Source: Oscillospiraceae bacterium
GTDB lineage: Bacteria; Bacillota; Clostridia; Oscillospirales; Acutalibacteraceae
Reading direction: 5' to 3'
NCBI GenBank assembly: GCA_003514385.1
Contig: DOQR01000008.1
Coordinates: 62,463-126,462 of the forward strand
Length of the DNA: 64,000 nt
Shown: piece by piece, positions 8,725 to 18,800 of the stretch
Layout: each line of letters starts with the position of its first letter
How positions within the stretch are numbered: the first letter of the stretch is position 1
Program-made: the position numbers and the translations under genes
The notes under the pieces: model-generated
Databases searched by the model: none
What the model was told of the DNA's origin: nothing
What the model saw: only the letters and a program-made list of their open reading frames with translations

Positions 8725-8979
8725 ATGGAAAGAAACCTCAGAAAAACTCGCGTTGGCATTGTGACCAGCGATAAGATGGATAAGACTGTTGTCGTCTCCA
8801 TCAAGGATAGGGTAAAGCATCCGCTTTACAAGAAGATCGTTAACCGCACCATCAAGCTCAAGGCTCATGATGAGAACAACACCTGCGGAATCGGCGACCG
8901 TGTCCTCGTCATGGAGACCCGCCCGATGTCCAAGGACAAGAGATGGCGCGTAGTTGAGATCATCGAGAAGGCTAAATAA
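8725..8979 (+). CDS. rpsQ: 30S ribosomal protein S17
   Basis: The 84-aa product is S17: [22 protein letters not shown], the [20 protein letters not shown] core, and [23 protein letters not shown]. The frame is open from a GTG at 8701, but GGGAGGT at 8710-8716 points to ATG 8725. S17 is a primary 16S rRNA binder. Confidence 0.97.
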   Translation: MERNLRKTRVGIVTSDKMDKTVVVSIKDRVKHPLYKKIVNRTIKLKAHDENNTCGIGDRVLVMETRPMSKDKRWRVVEIIEKAK

Positions 8980-9009
8980 TTTTTTGGTAACAGTAAGGAG
9001 GCAGACACT

Positions 9010-9378
9010 GTGATACAGCAACAGAGTTACCTCAAGGTTGCCGACAACACCGGCGCGAAGGAGATTATGTGCATTCGCGTTCTCGGAGGTTCCGGCAGGA
9101 GGTATGCCAATATCGGCGACGTCATAGTTGCTTCGGTTAAAAAAGCAGCACCCGGCGGCGTAGTTAAAAAAGGCGAGGTCGTTAAGGCAGTCGTAGTTCG
9201 TACTGCAAAAGGAGTTCGCCGTGATGACGGCACCTACATTCGCTTCGATGAGAATGCAGCTGTTATCATCAAAGAAGACAAAAATCCCAAAGGCACTCGT
9301 ATCTTTGGACCGGTAGCGAGAGAGCTGCGTGAGAAAGATTATCTCAAGATTCTCTCTCTGGCTCCCGAAGTGCTTTAA
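9010..9378 (+). CDS. rplN: 50S ribosomal protein L14
   Basis: The 122-aa product has the standard L14 sequence [42 protein letters not shown], and [11 protein letters not shown]. Translation starts at GTG behind AAGGAGG. L14 forms an intersubunit bridge and is the docking site for RsfS. Confidence 0.98.
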   Translation: MIQQQSYLKVADNTGAKEIMCIRVLGGSGRRYANIGDVIVASVKKAAPGGVVKKGEVVKAVVVRTAKGVRRDDGTYIRFDENAAVIIKEDKNPKGTRIFGPVARELREKDYLKILSLAPEVL

Positions 9379-9393
9379 GGCGGAGGTGCAACG

Positions 9394-9723
9394 ATGAGTA
9401 ATAAGGTTCATGTTAAGACCGGTGACGAGGTTGTCGTCATCAACGGCAAGTACCGCGGCAAGAGAGGCAAGGTCCTCCAGGTCAGCCCTTCCGAGGGTAA
9501 GGTTATTGTCGAGGGCGTGAATATCGTCACGAAGCACGTTAAGCCCCGCAAGATGGGTGAGGCCGGCGGTCTCATCAAGGCTGAAAGCGCCCTTTATGCA
9601 GATAAGGTTCAGCTCGTTTGCCCCAAGTGCGGCAGACCCACTAGAACCGGCAGCAAGATCAACGCAAAAGGCAAGAAAGTCCGCACATGCAAGAAGAGCG
9701 ACTGCCTTGCAGAATTCGAATAA
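9394..9723 (+). CDS. rplX: 50S ribosomal protein L24
   Basis: The 109-aa product has the KOW motif [21 protein letters not shown] near its N terminus, then [11 protein letters not shown]. The C-terminal part contains CPKCGRPTR and CKKSDC, a four-cysteine pattern that could bind zinc. L24 initiates 50S assembly. Confidence 0.97.
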   Translation: MSNKVHVKTGDEVVVINGKYRGKRGKVLQVSPSEGKVIVEGVNIVTKHVKPRKMGEAGGLIKAESALYADKVQLVCPKCGRPTRTGSKINAKGKKVRTCKKSDCLAEFE

Positions 9724-9738
9724 GGGAGGAGCATGACA

Positions 9739-10281
9739 ATGGCAGCAAGGTTAAAAGAGACCTATATAAACGAAGTTGCACCTGCTCTTATGAAGAAGTT
9801 CGAGTATAAGAGCGTCATGCAGATCCCGAAGCTTGACAAGATTGTGGTCAACATCGCTTGCGGCGAGGCAAGAGAGAACTCCAAGGTTCTTGATTCCGTC
9901 GTCTCCGACCTCATGCAGATCACCGGTCAGAGACCCGTGATGTGCAGAGCGAAGAAGTCGATCGCTAACTTCAAGCTCCGTGAAGGCATGGTTATCGGTG
10001 CCAAGGTTACCCTCAGGGGAGACAGAATGTATGAGTTCCTTGACAGGTTCTTCAATCTCGCTCTTCCCCGCGTCAGAGACTTCAGAGGTATCAACCCGAA
10101 CTCTTTCGACGGCAGAGGCAACTATTCTCTGGGTATCAAGGAACAGCTGATATTCCCCGAGATCGAGTACGACAAGATTGACAAGGTCAGAGGCATGGAT
10201 ATTTGCTTTGTCACGACAGCTAATACTGATGAAGAGGCACGCGAGCTGCTCACTCTCATGGGCGCTCCGTTCGCAAAATAA
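9739..10281 (+). CDS. rplE: 50S ribosomal protein L5
   Basis: The 180-aa product is L5: [56 protein letters not shown], and the [23 protein letters not shown] block. ATG 9733 also fits the frame, but it lies only 3 bases after GGAGG, whereas 9739 has a 9-base spacing. L5 binds 5S rRNA. Confidence 0.97.
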   Translation: MAARLKETYINEVAPALMKKFEYKSVMQIPKLDKIVVNIACGEARENSKVLDSVVSDLMQITGQRPVMCRAKKSIANFKLREGMVIGAKVTLRGDRMYEFLDRFFNLALPRVRDFRGINPNSFDGRGNYSLGIKEQLIFPEIEYDKIDKVRGMDICFVTTANTDEEARELLTLMGAPFAK

Positions 10282-10293
10282 GGAGGAATTACG

Positions 10294-10479
10294 GTGGCCA
10301 AAACATCCATGAAGGTTAAGCAGGCTAGACCCGCTAAGTATTCTTCAAGGGCTTACAACAGATGTAAGATCTGCGGCAGACCGCACGCCTATCTTCGCAA
10401 ATACGGAGTATGCCGCATCTGCTTCAGAGAGCTGGCTCATGCCGGTCAGATCCCCGGCGTCAAGAAGGCCAGCTGGTAA
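10294..10479 (+). CDS. rpsN: 30S ribosomal protein S14, zinc-binding type
   Basis: The 61-aa product has the CxxC...CxxC zinc ribbon ([20 protein letters not shown]) and the C-terminal [11 protein letters not shown] of type-Z S14. The start is GTG behind GGAGG. Zinc-type S14 in the spc operon is normal for Firmicutes. Confidence 0.97.
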   Translation: MAKTSMKVKQARPAKYSSRAYNRCKICGRPHAYLRKYGVCRICFRELAHAGQIPGVKKASW

Positions 10480-10509
10480 AAGAGCAATTGCAAAAGGAGG
10501 TTCAACAGT

Positions 10510-10908
10510 ATGCAAATTACTGATTCCATCGCCGATATGCTCACAAGAATCCGCAATGCGAATTCCGCAAAGCATGATACGGTGAAGATTCCCGCATCCA
10601 ATATGAAGAAGGCGATTGCTCAAATTCTTCTTGATGAGGGTTACATCAAGGGATTCAAGGTTGAGGACGACGGCAAGCAGGGCGTCATCGAGATCGCTCT
10701 CAAGTACGGCCCCAACAAGTCACAGGTTATAACCGGTCTGCGCAGAGTTTCAAAGCCCGGTCTGCGTATATATACCAACTGCGAGGATATGCCCAGAGTC
10801 ATGAAGGGTCTCGGCATCGCTATCCTCTCAACAAGCAAGGGCATTATGACGGACAAGGATGCACGCAAAGCCAATGTCGGCGGCGAAGTCCTTGCATTTA
10901 TCTGGTAA
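10510..10908 (+). CDS. rpsH: 30S ribosomal protein S8
   Basis: The 132-aa product has [21 protein letters not shown] at the start, then the conserved C-terminal [27 protein letters not shown]8 is a central-domain 16S binder and the spc-operon repressor in E. coli; a similar role here is not shown. Confidence 0.98.
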   Translation: MQITDSIADMLTRIRNANSAKHDTVKIPASNMKKAIAQILLDEGYIKGFKVEDDGKQGVIEIALKYGPNKSQVITGLRRVSKPGLRIYTNCEDMPRVMKGLGIAILSTSKGIMTDKDARKANVGGEVLAFIW

Positions 10909-10921
10909 GGAGGTGCTGTAA

Positions 10922-11467
10922 ATGTCACGCATAGGAAACAAACCCATCGCAATCCCCGCAGGGGTTACTGTGCAGGTGGACGGCAGCACTGTCACCGTTA
11001 AGGGTGCCAAAGGCGAGCTTACCAGAACCGTGCACAGCAATATGGCTGTCGAAGTCGAAGGCGCGACCGTTCACGTCAAGCGCCCCGACGACACCAAGCT
11101 CAACAAGTCCCTTCACGGTCTTACCCGCACACTCGTCGCCAACATGGTGACCGGCGTCAGCGAGGGCTACAAGAAGGAGCTTGAAATCAACGGCGTAGGT
11201 TACCGTGCCGCTAAAGAGGGCAAGGAGCTTGTTCTCAATATCGGTTTCTCGCATCAGGTCAGAGTGGCCGAGATCGACGGTATCACCATCGAGGTTCCCG
11301 CGCCCAACAAGATCGTTATCTCCGGTCCCGACAAGCAGAAGGTCGGCCAGTTTGCAGCGGAAGTTCGCGAGAAGCGTCCCCCCGAGCCGTACAAGGGCAA
11401 GGGCATCAAGTATGTTGATGAGCATATCCGCCGCAAGGAAGGCAAGGCCGGCAAGGGCGGTAAGTAA
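10922..11467 (+). CDS. rplF: 50S ribosomal protein L6
   Basis: The 181-aa product has two L6 repeats and the signature [24 protein letters not shown] at the C terminus. [14 protein letters not shown] begins the protein. L6 sits near the GTPase-associated centre. AAGGAGGTG lies 7 bases before the start. Confidence 0.98.
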   Translation: MSRIGNKPIAIPAGVTVQVDGSTVTVKGAKGELTRTVHSNMAVEVEGATVHVKRPDDTKLNKSLHGLTRTLVANMVTGVSEGYKKELEINGVGYRAAKEGKELVLNIGFSHQVRVAEIDGITIEVPAPNKIVISGPDKQKVGQFAAEVREKRPPEPYKGKGIKYVDEHIRRKEGKAGKGGK

Positions 11468-11491
11468 GTTTAGGTTAAGGAGTGAAAAGTT

Positions 11492-11851
11492 ATGGTTAAC
11501 AGACCGGACAGCAAGAAAGCAAGACAGAAGCGCCACACCAGAGTGCGTGCTAAGATCTCCGGAACTGCAGAATGCCCCCGCCTTAATGTATTCCGCTCCC
11601 TGCAGCACATCTATGCTCAGATCATAGACGATGTTTCAGGCAAGACCCTTGTTTCAGCCTCTACTGTTGAGAAGGATTTTGAGGATTACGGCGGAAATAA
11701 ATCCGCAGCCCGCAAGGTGGGCATCACACTGGCAAAGAGAGCAGCCGAAAAGGGAATAACCGATGTTGTTTTCGACCGCGGCGGCTACGTTTATCACGGC
11801 CGTGTTCAGGAACTGGCCGAAGGCGCCCGTGAGGGCGGCCTCAACTTCTAA
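11492..11851 (+). CDS. rplR: 50S ribosomal protein L18
   Basis: The 119-aa product has [26 protein letters not shown] and the conserved [24 protein letters not shown] end. L18 binds 5S rRNA with L5. The basic N terminus is typical. Confidence 0.98.
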   Translation: MVNRPDSKKARQKRHTRVRAKISGTAECPRLNVFRSLQHIYAQIIDDVSGKTLVSASTVEKDFEDYGGNKSAARKVGITLAKRAAEKGITDVVFDRGGYVYHGRVQELAEGAREGGLNF

Positions 11852-11868
11852 GGAAAGGGAGGATACTT

Positions 11869-12369
11869 TTGGCTAAGATTGATGCATCGGCATATGAACT
11901 CACTGAAAGAGTTGTCACTATCAACCGCGTATCGAAAACCGTTAAGGGCGGCCGTATATTCAAGTTCGCCGCTCTCGTAGTCGTCGGTGACGGCAACGGA
12001 ATCGTCGGCTTCGGTCTCGGCAAGTCCGGCGAAGTTCCGGACGCCATCCGCAAGGGTATCGAAGATGCGAAGAAGAACCTGATGAAGGTTTCACTTAAGG
12101 GAACAACCATTCCCCACGAGGTTATAGGTAAGTTCGGCGCAGGCGTCGTCCTGCTCAAGCCCGCAGCACCCGGTACCGGCGTTATCGCCGGCGGTCCTGT
12201 CCGTGCAGTCGTTGAGACTGTCGGCATCAAGGATATCCGTGCTAAGGCTCTCAGATCCAACAACCCCTGTAACGTCGTCAGAGCAACACTTGACGGTCTT
12301 GCACAGCTTCGCAACGTCGATGAAGTTGCGGCTATAAGAGGCAAGTCGGAAAAAGAAATTTTAGGTTAA
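11869..12369 (+). CDS. rpsE: 30S ribosomal protein S5
   Basis: The 166-aa product has the S5 double-stranded-RNA-binding domain ([26 protein letters not shown]) and [23 protein letters not shown] residues in its second domain. Translation starts at TTG, 6 bases after GGGAGGA. S5 affects decoding fidelity. Confidence 0.98.
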   Translation: MAKIDASAYELTERVVTINRVSKTVKGGRIFKFAALVVVGDGNGIVGFGLGKSGEVPDAIRKGIEDAKKNLMKVSLKGTTIPHEVIGKFGAGVVLLKPAAPGTGVIAGGPVRAVVETVGIKDIRAKALRSNNPCNVVRATLDGLAQLRNVDEVAAIRGKSEKEILG

Positions 12370-12384
12370 GGAGGGTGGACAACA

Positions 12385-12582
12385 ATGGCAGATATTAACG
12401 TAAAGCTCGTCAAGAGCCTTATCGGAAGTACTAAACCTCAGATTGCCACCGCCTATGCACTCGGTCTCCACAAGATCGGCGACGAGTCAGTTCAGCCTGA
12501 CAACGCTGCCACCCGCGGCAAGATCAGAAAGCTTGCCCACCTTGTCGAGACAAGTGAAGTCGAGCAAGGAGGTGCTGAATGA
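12385..12582 (+). CDS. rpmD: 50S ribosomal protein L30
   Basis: The 65-aa product fits L30: [29 protein letters not shown]. The C-terminal region is slightly longer than the usual 58-60 residues ([11 protein letters not shown]). Its stop codon overlaps the rplO start. Confidence 0.96.
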   Translation: MADINVKLVKSLIGSTKPQIATAYALGLHKIGDESVQPDNAATRGKIRKLAHLVETSEVEQGGAE

Positions 12583-13025
12583 TGAAATTGCATGAGCTTT
12601 CACCTGCACCCGGTTCTGTCAAAGAGCGTAAGCGTATAGGCAGAGGCGTTGCTTCAGGTCAGGGTAAGACCGCCGGTAAAGGCCACAAGGGCCAGAAGGC
12701 AAGAAGCGGAAGCAACGCGCACATCGGTTTCGAAGGCGGCCAGATGCCCCTTCAGAGAAGAATCCCCAAAAGAGGTTTTGTCAACATTTTTGCGAAAGAG
12801 ATCGCAACTGTTAACGTAGCAGCTATCAACGACAAGTTCGAGGACGGCGCTACCGTAACTATAGAAGCCCTCGTCGAGTCCGGTCTTGTCAAGAAGACCC
12901 TCGACGGCGTCAAAGTCTTAGGACAGGGCGAACTTACGAAGAAGCTAACAGTTCAGGCTAATGCTTTTTCTGCTTCCGCCAAGGCTAAGATTGAGGCTGC
13001 GGGCGGAAAGGCAGAGGTAATCTGA
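12579..13025 (+). CDS. rplO: 50S ribosomal protein L15
   Basis: The 148-aa product has the glycine-rich L15 N terminus ([28 protein letters not shown] in overall pattern) and [18 protein letters not shown]. Two adjacent ATG codons (12579 and 12582) follow GGAGGTGCTG; either is possible. It is a late 50S assembly protein. Confidence 0.97.
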   Translation: MMKLHELSPAPGSVKERKRIGRGVASGQGKTAGKGHKGQKARSGSNAHIGFEGGQMPLQRRIPKRGFVNIFAKEIATVNVAAINDKFEDGATVTIEALVESGLVKKTLDGVKVLGQGELTKKLTVQANAFSASAKAKIEAAGGKAEVI

Positions 13026-13027
13026 AA

Positions 13028-14392
13028 ATGTTCAAGACTTTTGCCAACGCATGGAAGATCCCGGAGCTCAGAAAGAAGATTCTCTTCACCGCTCTGATTG
13101 TTCTTATCTTCAGAGTCGGCTCCGCTATTCCGGTTCCGTTCACAAACATCCTCATTGAGGGCGGCAATCTTGTTCAGGAGGGCAGCACCTTCCTCAACTA
13201 CCTCATTATGATGACCGGTGACGCGTTCAACTACGGTACTCTGTTCGCTCTGTCGATCACCCCGTACATCAACTCGTCAATCATCATGCAGCTCCTCTGC
13301 GTCGCTATTCCTCCTCTGGAGAGACTGGCAAAGGAAGAGGACGGTCAGAAGAAGATTGCCTCCATCACAAGATATGTTACTGTTGTTCTCGGTATCATCC
13401 AGAGCGTAGCATACTACTTCTATATCAGAAGCGCCGGTTACCTTTCAAAGGCTGCTGACGGCAGTGCCTACACAGGCGTTGCAATGGTCTTCCAGGCCAT
13501 CGTCATCATCCTTTGCTTCACGGCAGGTACCGCGCTTATCATGTGGCTCGGTGAGCAGATCAACGACAAGGGCATCGGCAACGGTATCTCGATAATCCTT
13601 TTCGCAGGTATCGTTTCGAGAATCCCCGCTCTGATCACCCAGCTCTTCGGCGGCTCGGGCACCGGCAGCTACTGGTCAAGAGGCGGCGTCTACTACTTCC
13701 TTTCACCCTTCGTCTGCGTCATCCTTATTCTGATGGTCGCATTCATCGTGTGGATGGACAACGCTGAGAGACGCATTCCCGTCCAGTACGCCAAGCGCGT
13801 CGTCGGCCGCAAGATGTACGGCGGCCAGAACACCCATATTCCGATAAAGGTCAATATGTCCGGTGTTATGCCCATCATCTTCGCGGGTTCCATTCTTTCC
13901 ATCCCGCCCACCATCCAGATGTTCATTCCGTCTGCAAAACTTGCAGACAGCAAGTTCTGGACCGGTTTCTTCAAGGTGTTCACCTCGACTCACTGGGCTT
14001 ACGGCATTATCTACTTCATACTGATAATCGCTTTCGCCTATTTCTATTCGAGCATCCAGTACAATCCTATTGAGATGTCCCAGAACATCGCCAAGAACGG
14101 CGGTATGATCCCCGGTATTCGTACCGGCAGACCCACATCGGACTACATTGCAAGGATCATTTCGAGAATCACACTTCTCGGAGCTCTCCTTCTGAGTGTC
14201 GTCGCTATCTTCCCGATCGTGTTCTCGCAGCTTACAACGCTGATCCTTACAAAGACAACGGTTTATGCTGACGGTATGAACGTTTCGCTCGGCGGTACGT
14301 CGATAATAATCCTTGTCGGTGTTGCTCTTGAAACTGTCAAGCAGCTCGAGAGCCAGATGATGATGCGTCACTATAAGGGCTTCCTTGATTAA
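13028..14392 (+). CDS. secY: Protein translocase subunit SecY
   Basis: The 454-aa protein has ten predicted membrane helices and SecY motifs: ALSITPYINSSIIMQLL, the plug/TM2 region, GNGISIILFAGI, AERRIPVQYAKRVVGRKMYGG, and ANNGGMIPG-like AKNGGMIPGIRTGRPT. SecY forms the protein-conducting channel with SecE and SecG. It starts 2 bases after the rplO stop. map follows after 37 bp, with no adk between. Confidence 0.98.
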   Translation: MFKTFANAWKIPELRKKILFTALIVLIFRVGSAIPVPFTNILIEGGNLVQEGSTFLNYLIMMTGDAFNYGTLFALSITPYINSSIIMQLLCVAIPPLERLAKEEDGQKKIASITRYVTVVLGIIQSVAYYFYIRSAGYLSKAADGSAYTGVAMVFQAIVIILCFTAGTALIMWLGEQINDKGIGNGISIILFAGIVSRIPALITQLFGGSGTGSYWSRGGVYYFLSPFVCVILILMVAFIVWMDNAERRIPVQYAKRVVGRKMYGGQNTHIPIKVNMSGVMPIIFAGSILSIPPTIQMFIPSAKLADSKFWTGFFKVFTSTHWAYGIIYFILIIAFAYFYSSIQYNPIEMSQNIAKNGGMIPGIRTGRPTSDYIARIISRITLLGALLLSVVAIFPIVFSQLTTLILTKTTVYADGMNVSLGGTSIIILVGVALETVKQLESQMMMRHYKGFLD

Positions 14393-14429
14393 GCCCTGCC
14401 GCAACTAACGGCAAAAACGGAGGATAAGC

Positions 14430-15179
14430 ATGATAGTGCTCAAAACAAGTCACGAGCTCTCGCTGATGAGAGAGGCTTGCAGAATATCTGCAGGAGCATT
14501 AAAAGTGGCGGGCGAGGCTGTCGAGCCGGGCGTTACTACCGCTCAGATCGATAAGATCGCACACGAATATATTCTAAAAGCAGGGGCCACGCCTACGTTC
14601 CTTAATTACAACGGGTTCCCCGCTACGGCATGCATTTCCATAAACGATGAGATCATTCACGGAATACCCAGCCACAGACGTGTTATCAAAAGCGGCGATA
14701 TAGTCAGCATTGACCTCGGCGCTTCGATAAACGGCTATACCGGCGACAACGCTGCCACTTTCGCCTGCGGGGACATTTCCCCCGAGGCGAAGCGGCTGTG
14801 CGACGTGACCAGAGAGAGCCTCTATGAAGGCATCAAAAAGGCGGTCGCAGGCGGCAGACTCGGCGATATAGGCTTCGCTATTGCGAGCTACTGCGAGGAG
14901 CGCGGCTTCTCCGTCGTTCGCGAATATACGGGGCACGGTGTGGGTGCAAATCTCCATGAGGATCCCAGCGTACCGAATTTCGGCACGCCAGGAAGAGGCG
15001 TTCGCCTGCTGCCCGGCATGACTATTGCCATCGAACCGATGATAAATCAGGGCTCTGCGGCTATCCGTACTCAACCCGACGGGTGGACTGTCAGAACCAA
15101 AGACGGCAAACTCTCAGCTCATTTCGAACACACCGTCGCCATTACGGCTGACGGACCGAAGATAATGACTCAGCTTTAA
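14430..15179 (+). CDS. map: Methionine aminopeptidase, type I
   Basis: The 249-aa enzyme removes the initiator Met from new proteins. Expected metal ligands are visible in order: the D of SIDLGASINGYTGDNA (two Asp residues), the H of YTGHGVGANLHEDP, the E of TIAIEPMIN, and the E of HFEHTVAIT. GGAGGATAAGC precedes the ATG. In many Firmicutes adk lies directly upstream, but it is missing here. Confidence 0.97.
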   Translation: MIVLKTSHELSLMREACRISAGALKVAGEAVEPGVTTAQIDKIAHEYILKAGATPTFLNYNGFPATACISINDEIIHGIPSHRRVIKSGDIVSIDLGASINGYTGDNAATFACGDISPEAKRLCDVTRESLYEGIKKAVAGGRLGDIGFAIASYCEERGFSVVREYTGHGVGANLHEDPSVPNFGTPGRGVRLLPGMTIAIEPMINQGSAAIRTQPDGWTVRTKDGKLSAHFEHTVAITADGPKIMTQL

Positions 15180-15193
15180 GCGGAGGATTGATG

Positions 15194-15448
15194 ATGAGCT
15201 TTCAACGAGGCTGCGTCGTAAGATCCACGGCCGGACGCGACAAGGGCAGACTGCTTGCAGTCACCGCTGTCACGCAGCGCGGCGTCGAGGTCTGCGACGG
15301 TAAGGAGCGCAAGCTCCTCAGACCCAAAATCAAGAATCCTAAGCACGTCGAGCCGACGCCGATGCGTCTGACGCAGGAGGATATGGCATTTGACAGCCGC
15401 CTGCGCCGCGCGCTCAGAAGGCTTGAGGATGAGACTGCATCATTGTAG
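15194..15448 (+). CDS. KOW-domain RNA-binding protein (L14e/YbzG-like)
   Basis: This basic 84-aa protein begins with a KOW-type sequence (RGCVVRSTAGRDKGRLLAVTAV), followed by KERKLLRPKIKNPKHVEPT. Proteins of this kind commonly sit between map and infA in Firmicutes and are annotated as RNA-binding or L14e-like. Three start codons lie in a row (TTG 15188, ATG 15191, ATG 15194); the spacing from GGAGG at 15182-15186 favours 15194. The role in ribosome function is inferred only from context and the KOW fold. Confidence 0.88.
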   Translation: MSFQRGCVVRSTAGRDKGRLLAVTAVTQRGVEVCDGKERKLLRPKIKNPKHVEPTPMRLTQEDMAFDSRLRRALRRLEDETASL

Positions 15449-15460
15449 GGAGGTTAGTAT

Positions 15461-15679
15461 ATGTCAAAGCAGGATATGATCGAGATTGAAGGTACGGTAG
15501 TAGAGGCCCTGCCCAACGCGACTTTCACAGTCGAGCTGGAAAACGGCCACCAGATATTGGCTCATATCTCCGGTAAGCTCAGGATGAACTACATCCGTAT
15601 TCTTCCGGGAGATAAGGTCACGGTCGAAATGTCGCCATACGACCTGACGAAGGGCCGCATAACATGGCGTTCCAAGTAA
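15461..15679 (+). CDS. infA: Translation initiation factor IF-1
   Basis: The 72-aa product is a single OB-fold S1-type domain: [34 protein letters not shown], and [28 protein letters not shown]-1 binds the 30S A site during initiation. The length is exactly typical. Confidence 0.98.
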   Translation: MSKQDMIEIEGTVVEALPNATFTVELENGHQILAHISGKLRMNYIRILPGDKVTVEMSPYDLTKGRITWRSK

Positions 15680-15694
15680 AAGGAGGGTATTCTA

Positions 15695-15808
15695 ATGAAA
15701 GTCAGACCTTCTGTCAAAAAAATGTGTGAAAAGTGTAAGATCATCAAGCGCAAGGGAAAAGTAATGGTCATCTGTGAAAATCCCAAGCACAAGCAGCGTC
15801 AGGGCTAA
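15695..15808 (+). CDS. rpmJ: 50S ribosomal protein L36
   Basis: This 37-aa gene was found by reading between infA and rpsM. The product starts [20 protein letters not shown] and ends [11 protein letters not shown]. It has the CxxC...C...H zinc site (C11, C14, C27, H32) typical of the zinc-containing L36. AAAGGAGGG lies 9 bases upstream of the ATG. Confidence 0.97.
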   Translation: MKVRPSVKKMCEKCKIIKRKGKVMVICENPKHKQRQG

Positions 15809-15843
15809 TGACGCAAACCATTCAATGGAGGTGCAACTGACAA

Positions 15844-16212
15844 ATGGCGCGTATTTCAGGTGTTGACCTGCCTAGAGAGAAAAGAGTCGAGATCGCTCTG
15901 ACCTACATCTACGGTATCGGTCGCAAAACCGCAAGCGATATTATCGCCGCAACAGGAGTTAATCCCGATATAAGAGTCAAGGACCTGTCCGAGGATGACG
16001 TCTCTAAGCTTCGTGAGTATATAGATCATCACTGCAAGGTCGAGGGTGACCTTCGCCGTGAGACCGCTTTCGATATCAAGAGACTCGTTGAAATCGGCTG
16101 CTACCGCGGTGTCCGCCACCGCAAGGGTCTGCCGGTTAGAGGCCAGCGTTCCAAGACCAATGCCCGTACACGCAAGGGTCCGAAGAAGACCATTGCTAAC
16201 AAGAAGAAGTAA
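15844..16212 (+). CDS. rpsM: 30S ribosomal protein S13
   Basis: The 122-aa product is S13: [26 protein letters not shown], then [33 protein letters not shown]. The basic tail contacts P-site tRNA. It begins the alpha-operon part of the superoperon. Confidence 0.98.
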   Translation: MARISGVDLPREKRVEIALTYIYGIGRKTASDIIAATGVNPDIRVKDLSEDDVSKLREYIDHHCKVEGDLRRETAFDIKRLVEIGCYRGVRHRKGLPVRGQRSKTNARTRKGPKKTIANKKK

Positions 16213-16227
16213 TCAAGGAGGGATAAT

Positions 16228-16635
16228 ATGGCTACCAAAGTTTCCGGCAAAAAAGCAACAGGCACCCGCAAGCGCAAGGAGCGCAAGAATATTGAGCGCG
16301 GTGCAGTCCATATCCAATCCACCTTTAACAACACCATCGTCACTATAACCGACACTCAGGGCAACGCTGTTTCCTGGGCAAGTGCCGGCGAAATGGGCTT
16401 CAGAGGCTCAAGAAAATCTACTCCCTTTGCTGCTCAGACTGCTGCAGAGACAGCTGCCAAGGCTGCTATGGAGCACGGTATGAAGACGGTTGAGGTTTAT
16501 GTTAAGGGTCCCGGAGCCGGCAGAGAAGCCGCTATAAGAGCGCTGCAGACGGCGGGTCTTGAAGTCACCCTGATAAAGGACACGACTCCCATTCCCCACA
16601 ACGGCTGCCGCCCGCCCAAGAGAAGGCGCGTGTAA
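16228..16635 (+). CDS. rpsK: 30S ribosomal protein S11
   Basis: The 135-aa product has [58 protein letters not shown], and the C-terminal [19 protein letters not shown]11 shapes the 30S platform around the E site. Confidence 0.98.
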   Translation: MATKVSGKKATGTRKRKERKNIERGAVHIQSTFNNTIVTITDTQGNAVSWASAGEMGFRGSRKSTPFAAQTAAETAAKAAMEHGMKTVEVYVKGPGAGREAAIRALQTAGLEVTLIKDTTPIPHNGCRPPKRRRV

Positions 16636-16659
16636 CCAATATTTTAGGAGGTGTAACAC

Positions 16660-17286
16660 ATGGCAAGATATACAGGTGCGGTCTGCAAGATGTGCCGCCG
16701 CGAGGGCAAGAAGCTCTACCTCAAGGGTGAGCGTTGCTACAGCAACAAGTGCGCTTTTGAGCGCCGTTCGTATGCCCCCGGTCAGCATGGCCAGAGCCGC
16801 AAGAAGACCTCTGAATACGGTTTGCAGCTCAGAGCAAAGCAGCAGGCTAAGCGTTACTACGGTATTCAGGAAGGCCAGTTCCACAAGTATTTCCTCATGG
16901 CTGAGCGCAAGAAGGGTGTCACCGGTGAAAACCTTCTTCGTATCTGCGAGAGCAGACTTGACAATGTAGTTTATCTTCTCGGCTGGGCTAACTCCAGAGC
17001 CGAAGCAAGACAGCTCGTTGTTCACGGCCATTATAAAGTAAACGGCAAGAAAGTTGACGTCCCGTCATACCTTCTTAAGGCCGGCGATGTTGTTTCGATC
17101 AAGGAGAAGAGCAGAGAGAGCGACAAGATCAAGGCTGTTCTTGAGACCAATTCCGCTCGTCCCGTGCCCGCATGGCTCGAGGCTGACGCTGATAAGCTCA
17201 CCGCTAAGGTCATCGCCCTTCCCGAGAGAGACCAGATTATGGTTCCCGTCGAAGAGCATCTTATCGTCGAGTTGTACTCGAAATAA
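16660..17286 (+). CDS. rpsD: 30S ribosomal protein S4
   Basis: The 208-aa product has an N-terminal zinc-type cysteine set ([18 protein letters not shown], then NKC) and an S4 RNA-binding domain ([34 protein letters not shown]). S4 initiates 30S assembly. In B. subtilis rpsD lies elsewhere, but in many Clostridia it is in the alpha operon as here. Two small hairpins follow before rpoA. Confidence 0.98.
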   Translation: MARYTGAVCKMCRREGKKLYLKGERCYSNKCAFERRSYAPGQHGQSRKKTSEYGLQLRAKQQAKRYYGIQEGQFHKYFLMAERKKGVTGENLLRICESRLDNVVYLLGWANSRAEARQLVVHGHYKVNGKKVDVPSYLLKAGDVVSIKEKSRESDKIKAVLETNSARPVPAWLEADADKLTAKVIALPERDQIMVPVEEHLIVELYSK

Positions 17287-17287
17287 T

Positions 17288-17354
17288 GCCGCTTAAGCTT
17301 AAACGGCTTGTTTTTGAGCAATACTCTTTCAGCGGCCTTGCCGCGTTTTATAAA
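17288..17354 (+). promoter_or_regulatory. Two weak hairpins between rpsD and rpoA
   Basis: GCCG...CGGC (17288-17307) encloses a TTAAGCTTAA palindrome and is followed by TTGTTTTTG. GCGGC-ctt-GCCGC (17332-17344) is followed by GTTTTATAAAA. The first resembles a leaky terminator that could lower rpoA and rplQ relative to the ribosomal proteins. Confidence 0.35.
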
Positions 17355-17368
17355 AAGGAGGGTTTTGA

Positions 17369-18319
17369 ATGATCGGAATCGAGAAGCCCAAGATCGAAAC
17401 AGAAGGCATTACGCCCGACGGAACCTACGGCAAGTTTATCGTAGAACCCCTTGAGAGAGGTTACGGAACGACCCTCGGTAACTCCCTGCGCCGCGTCCTG
17501 CTCTCTTCGCTTCCGGGCTATGCTATAATCTCCGTTAAGATCGATGGTATCCTGCACGAGTTTTCAACGATTCCCGGCGTCAAGGAAGACGTTACGGAGA
17601 TCGTCCTCAACCTCAAGGATGTCATACTCAAGATCCACGGCGATGGTCCGAAGACTGTCTATATAGACGCTTCCGGCGAGTGCGAGATCACCGCAGGCAG
17701 CATTCAGACGGATTCTGAGGTTGAGATCCTCAACCCGGATCTTCATATTGCATCTCTTGACAGCAGCGCGAACGTCCACATGGAGCTCGTCTGCGACAAG
17801 GGCAGAGGCTATTATTCGGCCGAGCGCAATAAGGAGAAGTTCCCGCCCACTATAGGCGTTATCGCCATCGACTCGATCTATTCACCCGTGTTAAAGGTCA
17901 ACTACACAGTCGAAAACACCCGCGTAGGTCATGTTACCGACCTCGACAAGCTCACGCTTGAGGTGTGGACCGACGGCACCATCCACGCAATGGAAGCCGT
18001 TTCCCTTGGAGCCAAGATCCTCAACGAGCATCTCTCTCTCTTCGGCGACCTCTCCGATGAGGCGTACGATACAGAGATTATGGTTGTCAAGAGCGACAAT
18101 GCCAAGGAGAAAGTCCTCGAGATGACTATTGAGGAGCTTGACCTGTCTGTGCGTTCCTTCAATTGCTTGAAGAGAGCCGGCATTAACACTGTTGAAGATC
18201 TGATCAGCAAGACCGAGGAGGACATGATGAAAGTCCGCAACCTCGGAAGAAAATCCCTTGACGAGGTTATCGCAAAGCTCAAATCCATGGGCCTGAGCCT
18301 CAGCAAGGAAGAGGAATAA
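17369..18319 (+). CDS. rpoA: RNA polymerase subunit alpha
   Basis: The 316-aa product has the N-terminal assembly domain ([28 protein letters not shown], then [14 protein letters not shown]), a linker near residue 235, and the alpha-CTD ([23 protein letters not shown], then [16 protein letters not shown]). It dimerises to nucleate RNA polymerase and contacts UP elements and activators. It has its own strong AAAAAGGAGGG site. Confidence 0.98.
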   Translation: MIGIEKPKIETEGITPDGTYGKFIVEPLERGYGTTLGNSLRRVLLSSLPGYAIISVKIDGILHEFSTIPGVKEDVTEIVLNLKDVILKIHGDGPKTVYIDASGECEITAGSIQTDSEVEILNPDLHIASLDSSANVHMELVCDKGRGYYSAERNKEKFPPTIGVIAIDSIYSPVLKVNYTVENTRVGHVTDLDKLTLEVWTDGTIHAMEAVSLGAKILNEHLSLFGDLSDEAYDTEIMVVKSDNAKEKVLEMTIEELDLSVRSFNCLKRAGINTVEDLISKTEEDMMKVRNLGRKSLDEVIAKLKSMGLSLSKEEE

Positions 18320-18349
18320 GACTCACTACGGTAAAGGAGTGTGAATTAA

Positions 18350-18691
18350 ATGCCCGGAACCAGAAAACTTGGCAGAACTACGGATCACCGTATTTCTATG
18401 CTCAGAGGTATGGTCACATATCTCTTCGAGAACGGCAGGATCGAGACCACCGTTACAAGGGCTAAGGAAGTTCGCGCTATGGCCGAGAAGATGATCACCA
18501 TAGCTAAGGACAACTCACTTCACTCGAAGCGCAAAGTCATGGCATACATCACCAAAGAAGATGTTGCAAAGAAGCTCTTTGAGGATATCGCCCCCAAATA
18601 TAAGGACGTTAACGGCGGTTATACCCGCATAATCAAAACAGGTCCCCGCAGAGGAGACGCAGCTGAGATGTGCATCATCGAGCTCGTCTGA
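18350..18691 (+). CDS. rplQ: 50S ribosomal protein L17
   Basis: The 113-aa product is L17: [40 protein letters not shown], and the C-terminal [24 protein letters not shown]. It is the last gene of the superoperon and is followed by a clear terminator. Confidence 0.98.
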   Translation: MPGTRKLGRTTDHRISMLRGMVTYLFENGRIETTVTRAKEVRAMAEKMITIAKDNSLHSKRKVMAYITKEDVAKKLFEDIAPKYKDVNGGYTRIIKTGPRRGDAAEMCIIELV

Positions 18692-18722
18692 TCTGAGCCT
18701 GAAGAGATCAAAAGTTAATTTC

Positions 18723-18759
18723 AGCACCGCAGAGGTTTTGCCCCTGCGGTGCTGTTTTT
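18723..18759 (+). terminator. Terminator of the ribosomal protein superoperon
   Basis: AGCACCGCAG (18723-18732) pairs with CTGCGGTGCT (18744-18753), then GTTTTTG. It lies 31 bases after the rplQ stop. Confidence 0.85.
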
Positions 18760-18770
18760 GTTATGCAAAA

Positions 18771-18800
18771 AAGGCAGCGGCAAGAACCGCTGTCCTTTTT
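18771..18800 (-). terminator. Terminator of the esterase gene
   Basis: GGCAGCGG (18773-18780) pairs with CCGCTG-T-CC (18787-18795), with an A-tract on the left and a T-tract on the right, so it can act in both directions. It sits at the 3' end of the minus-strand esterase. Confidence 0.6.
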
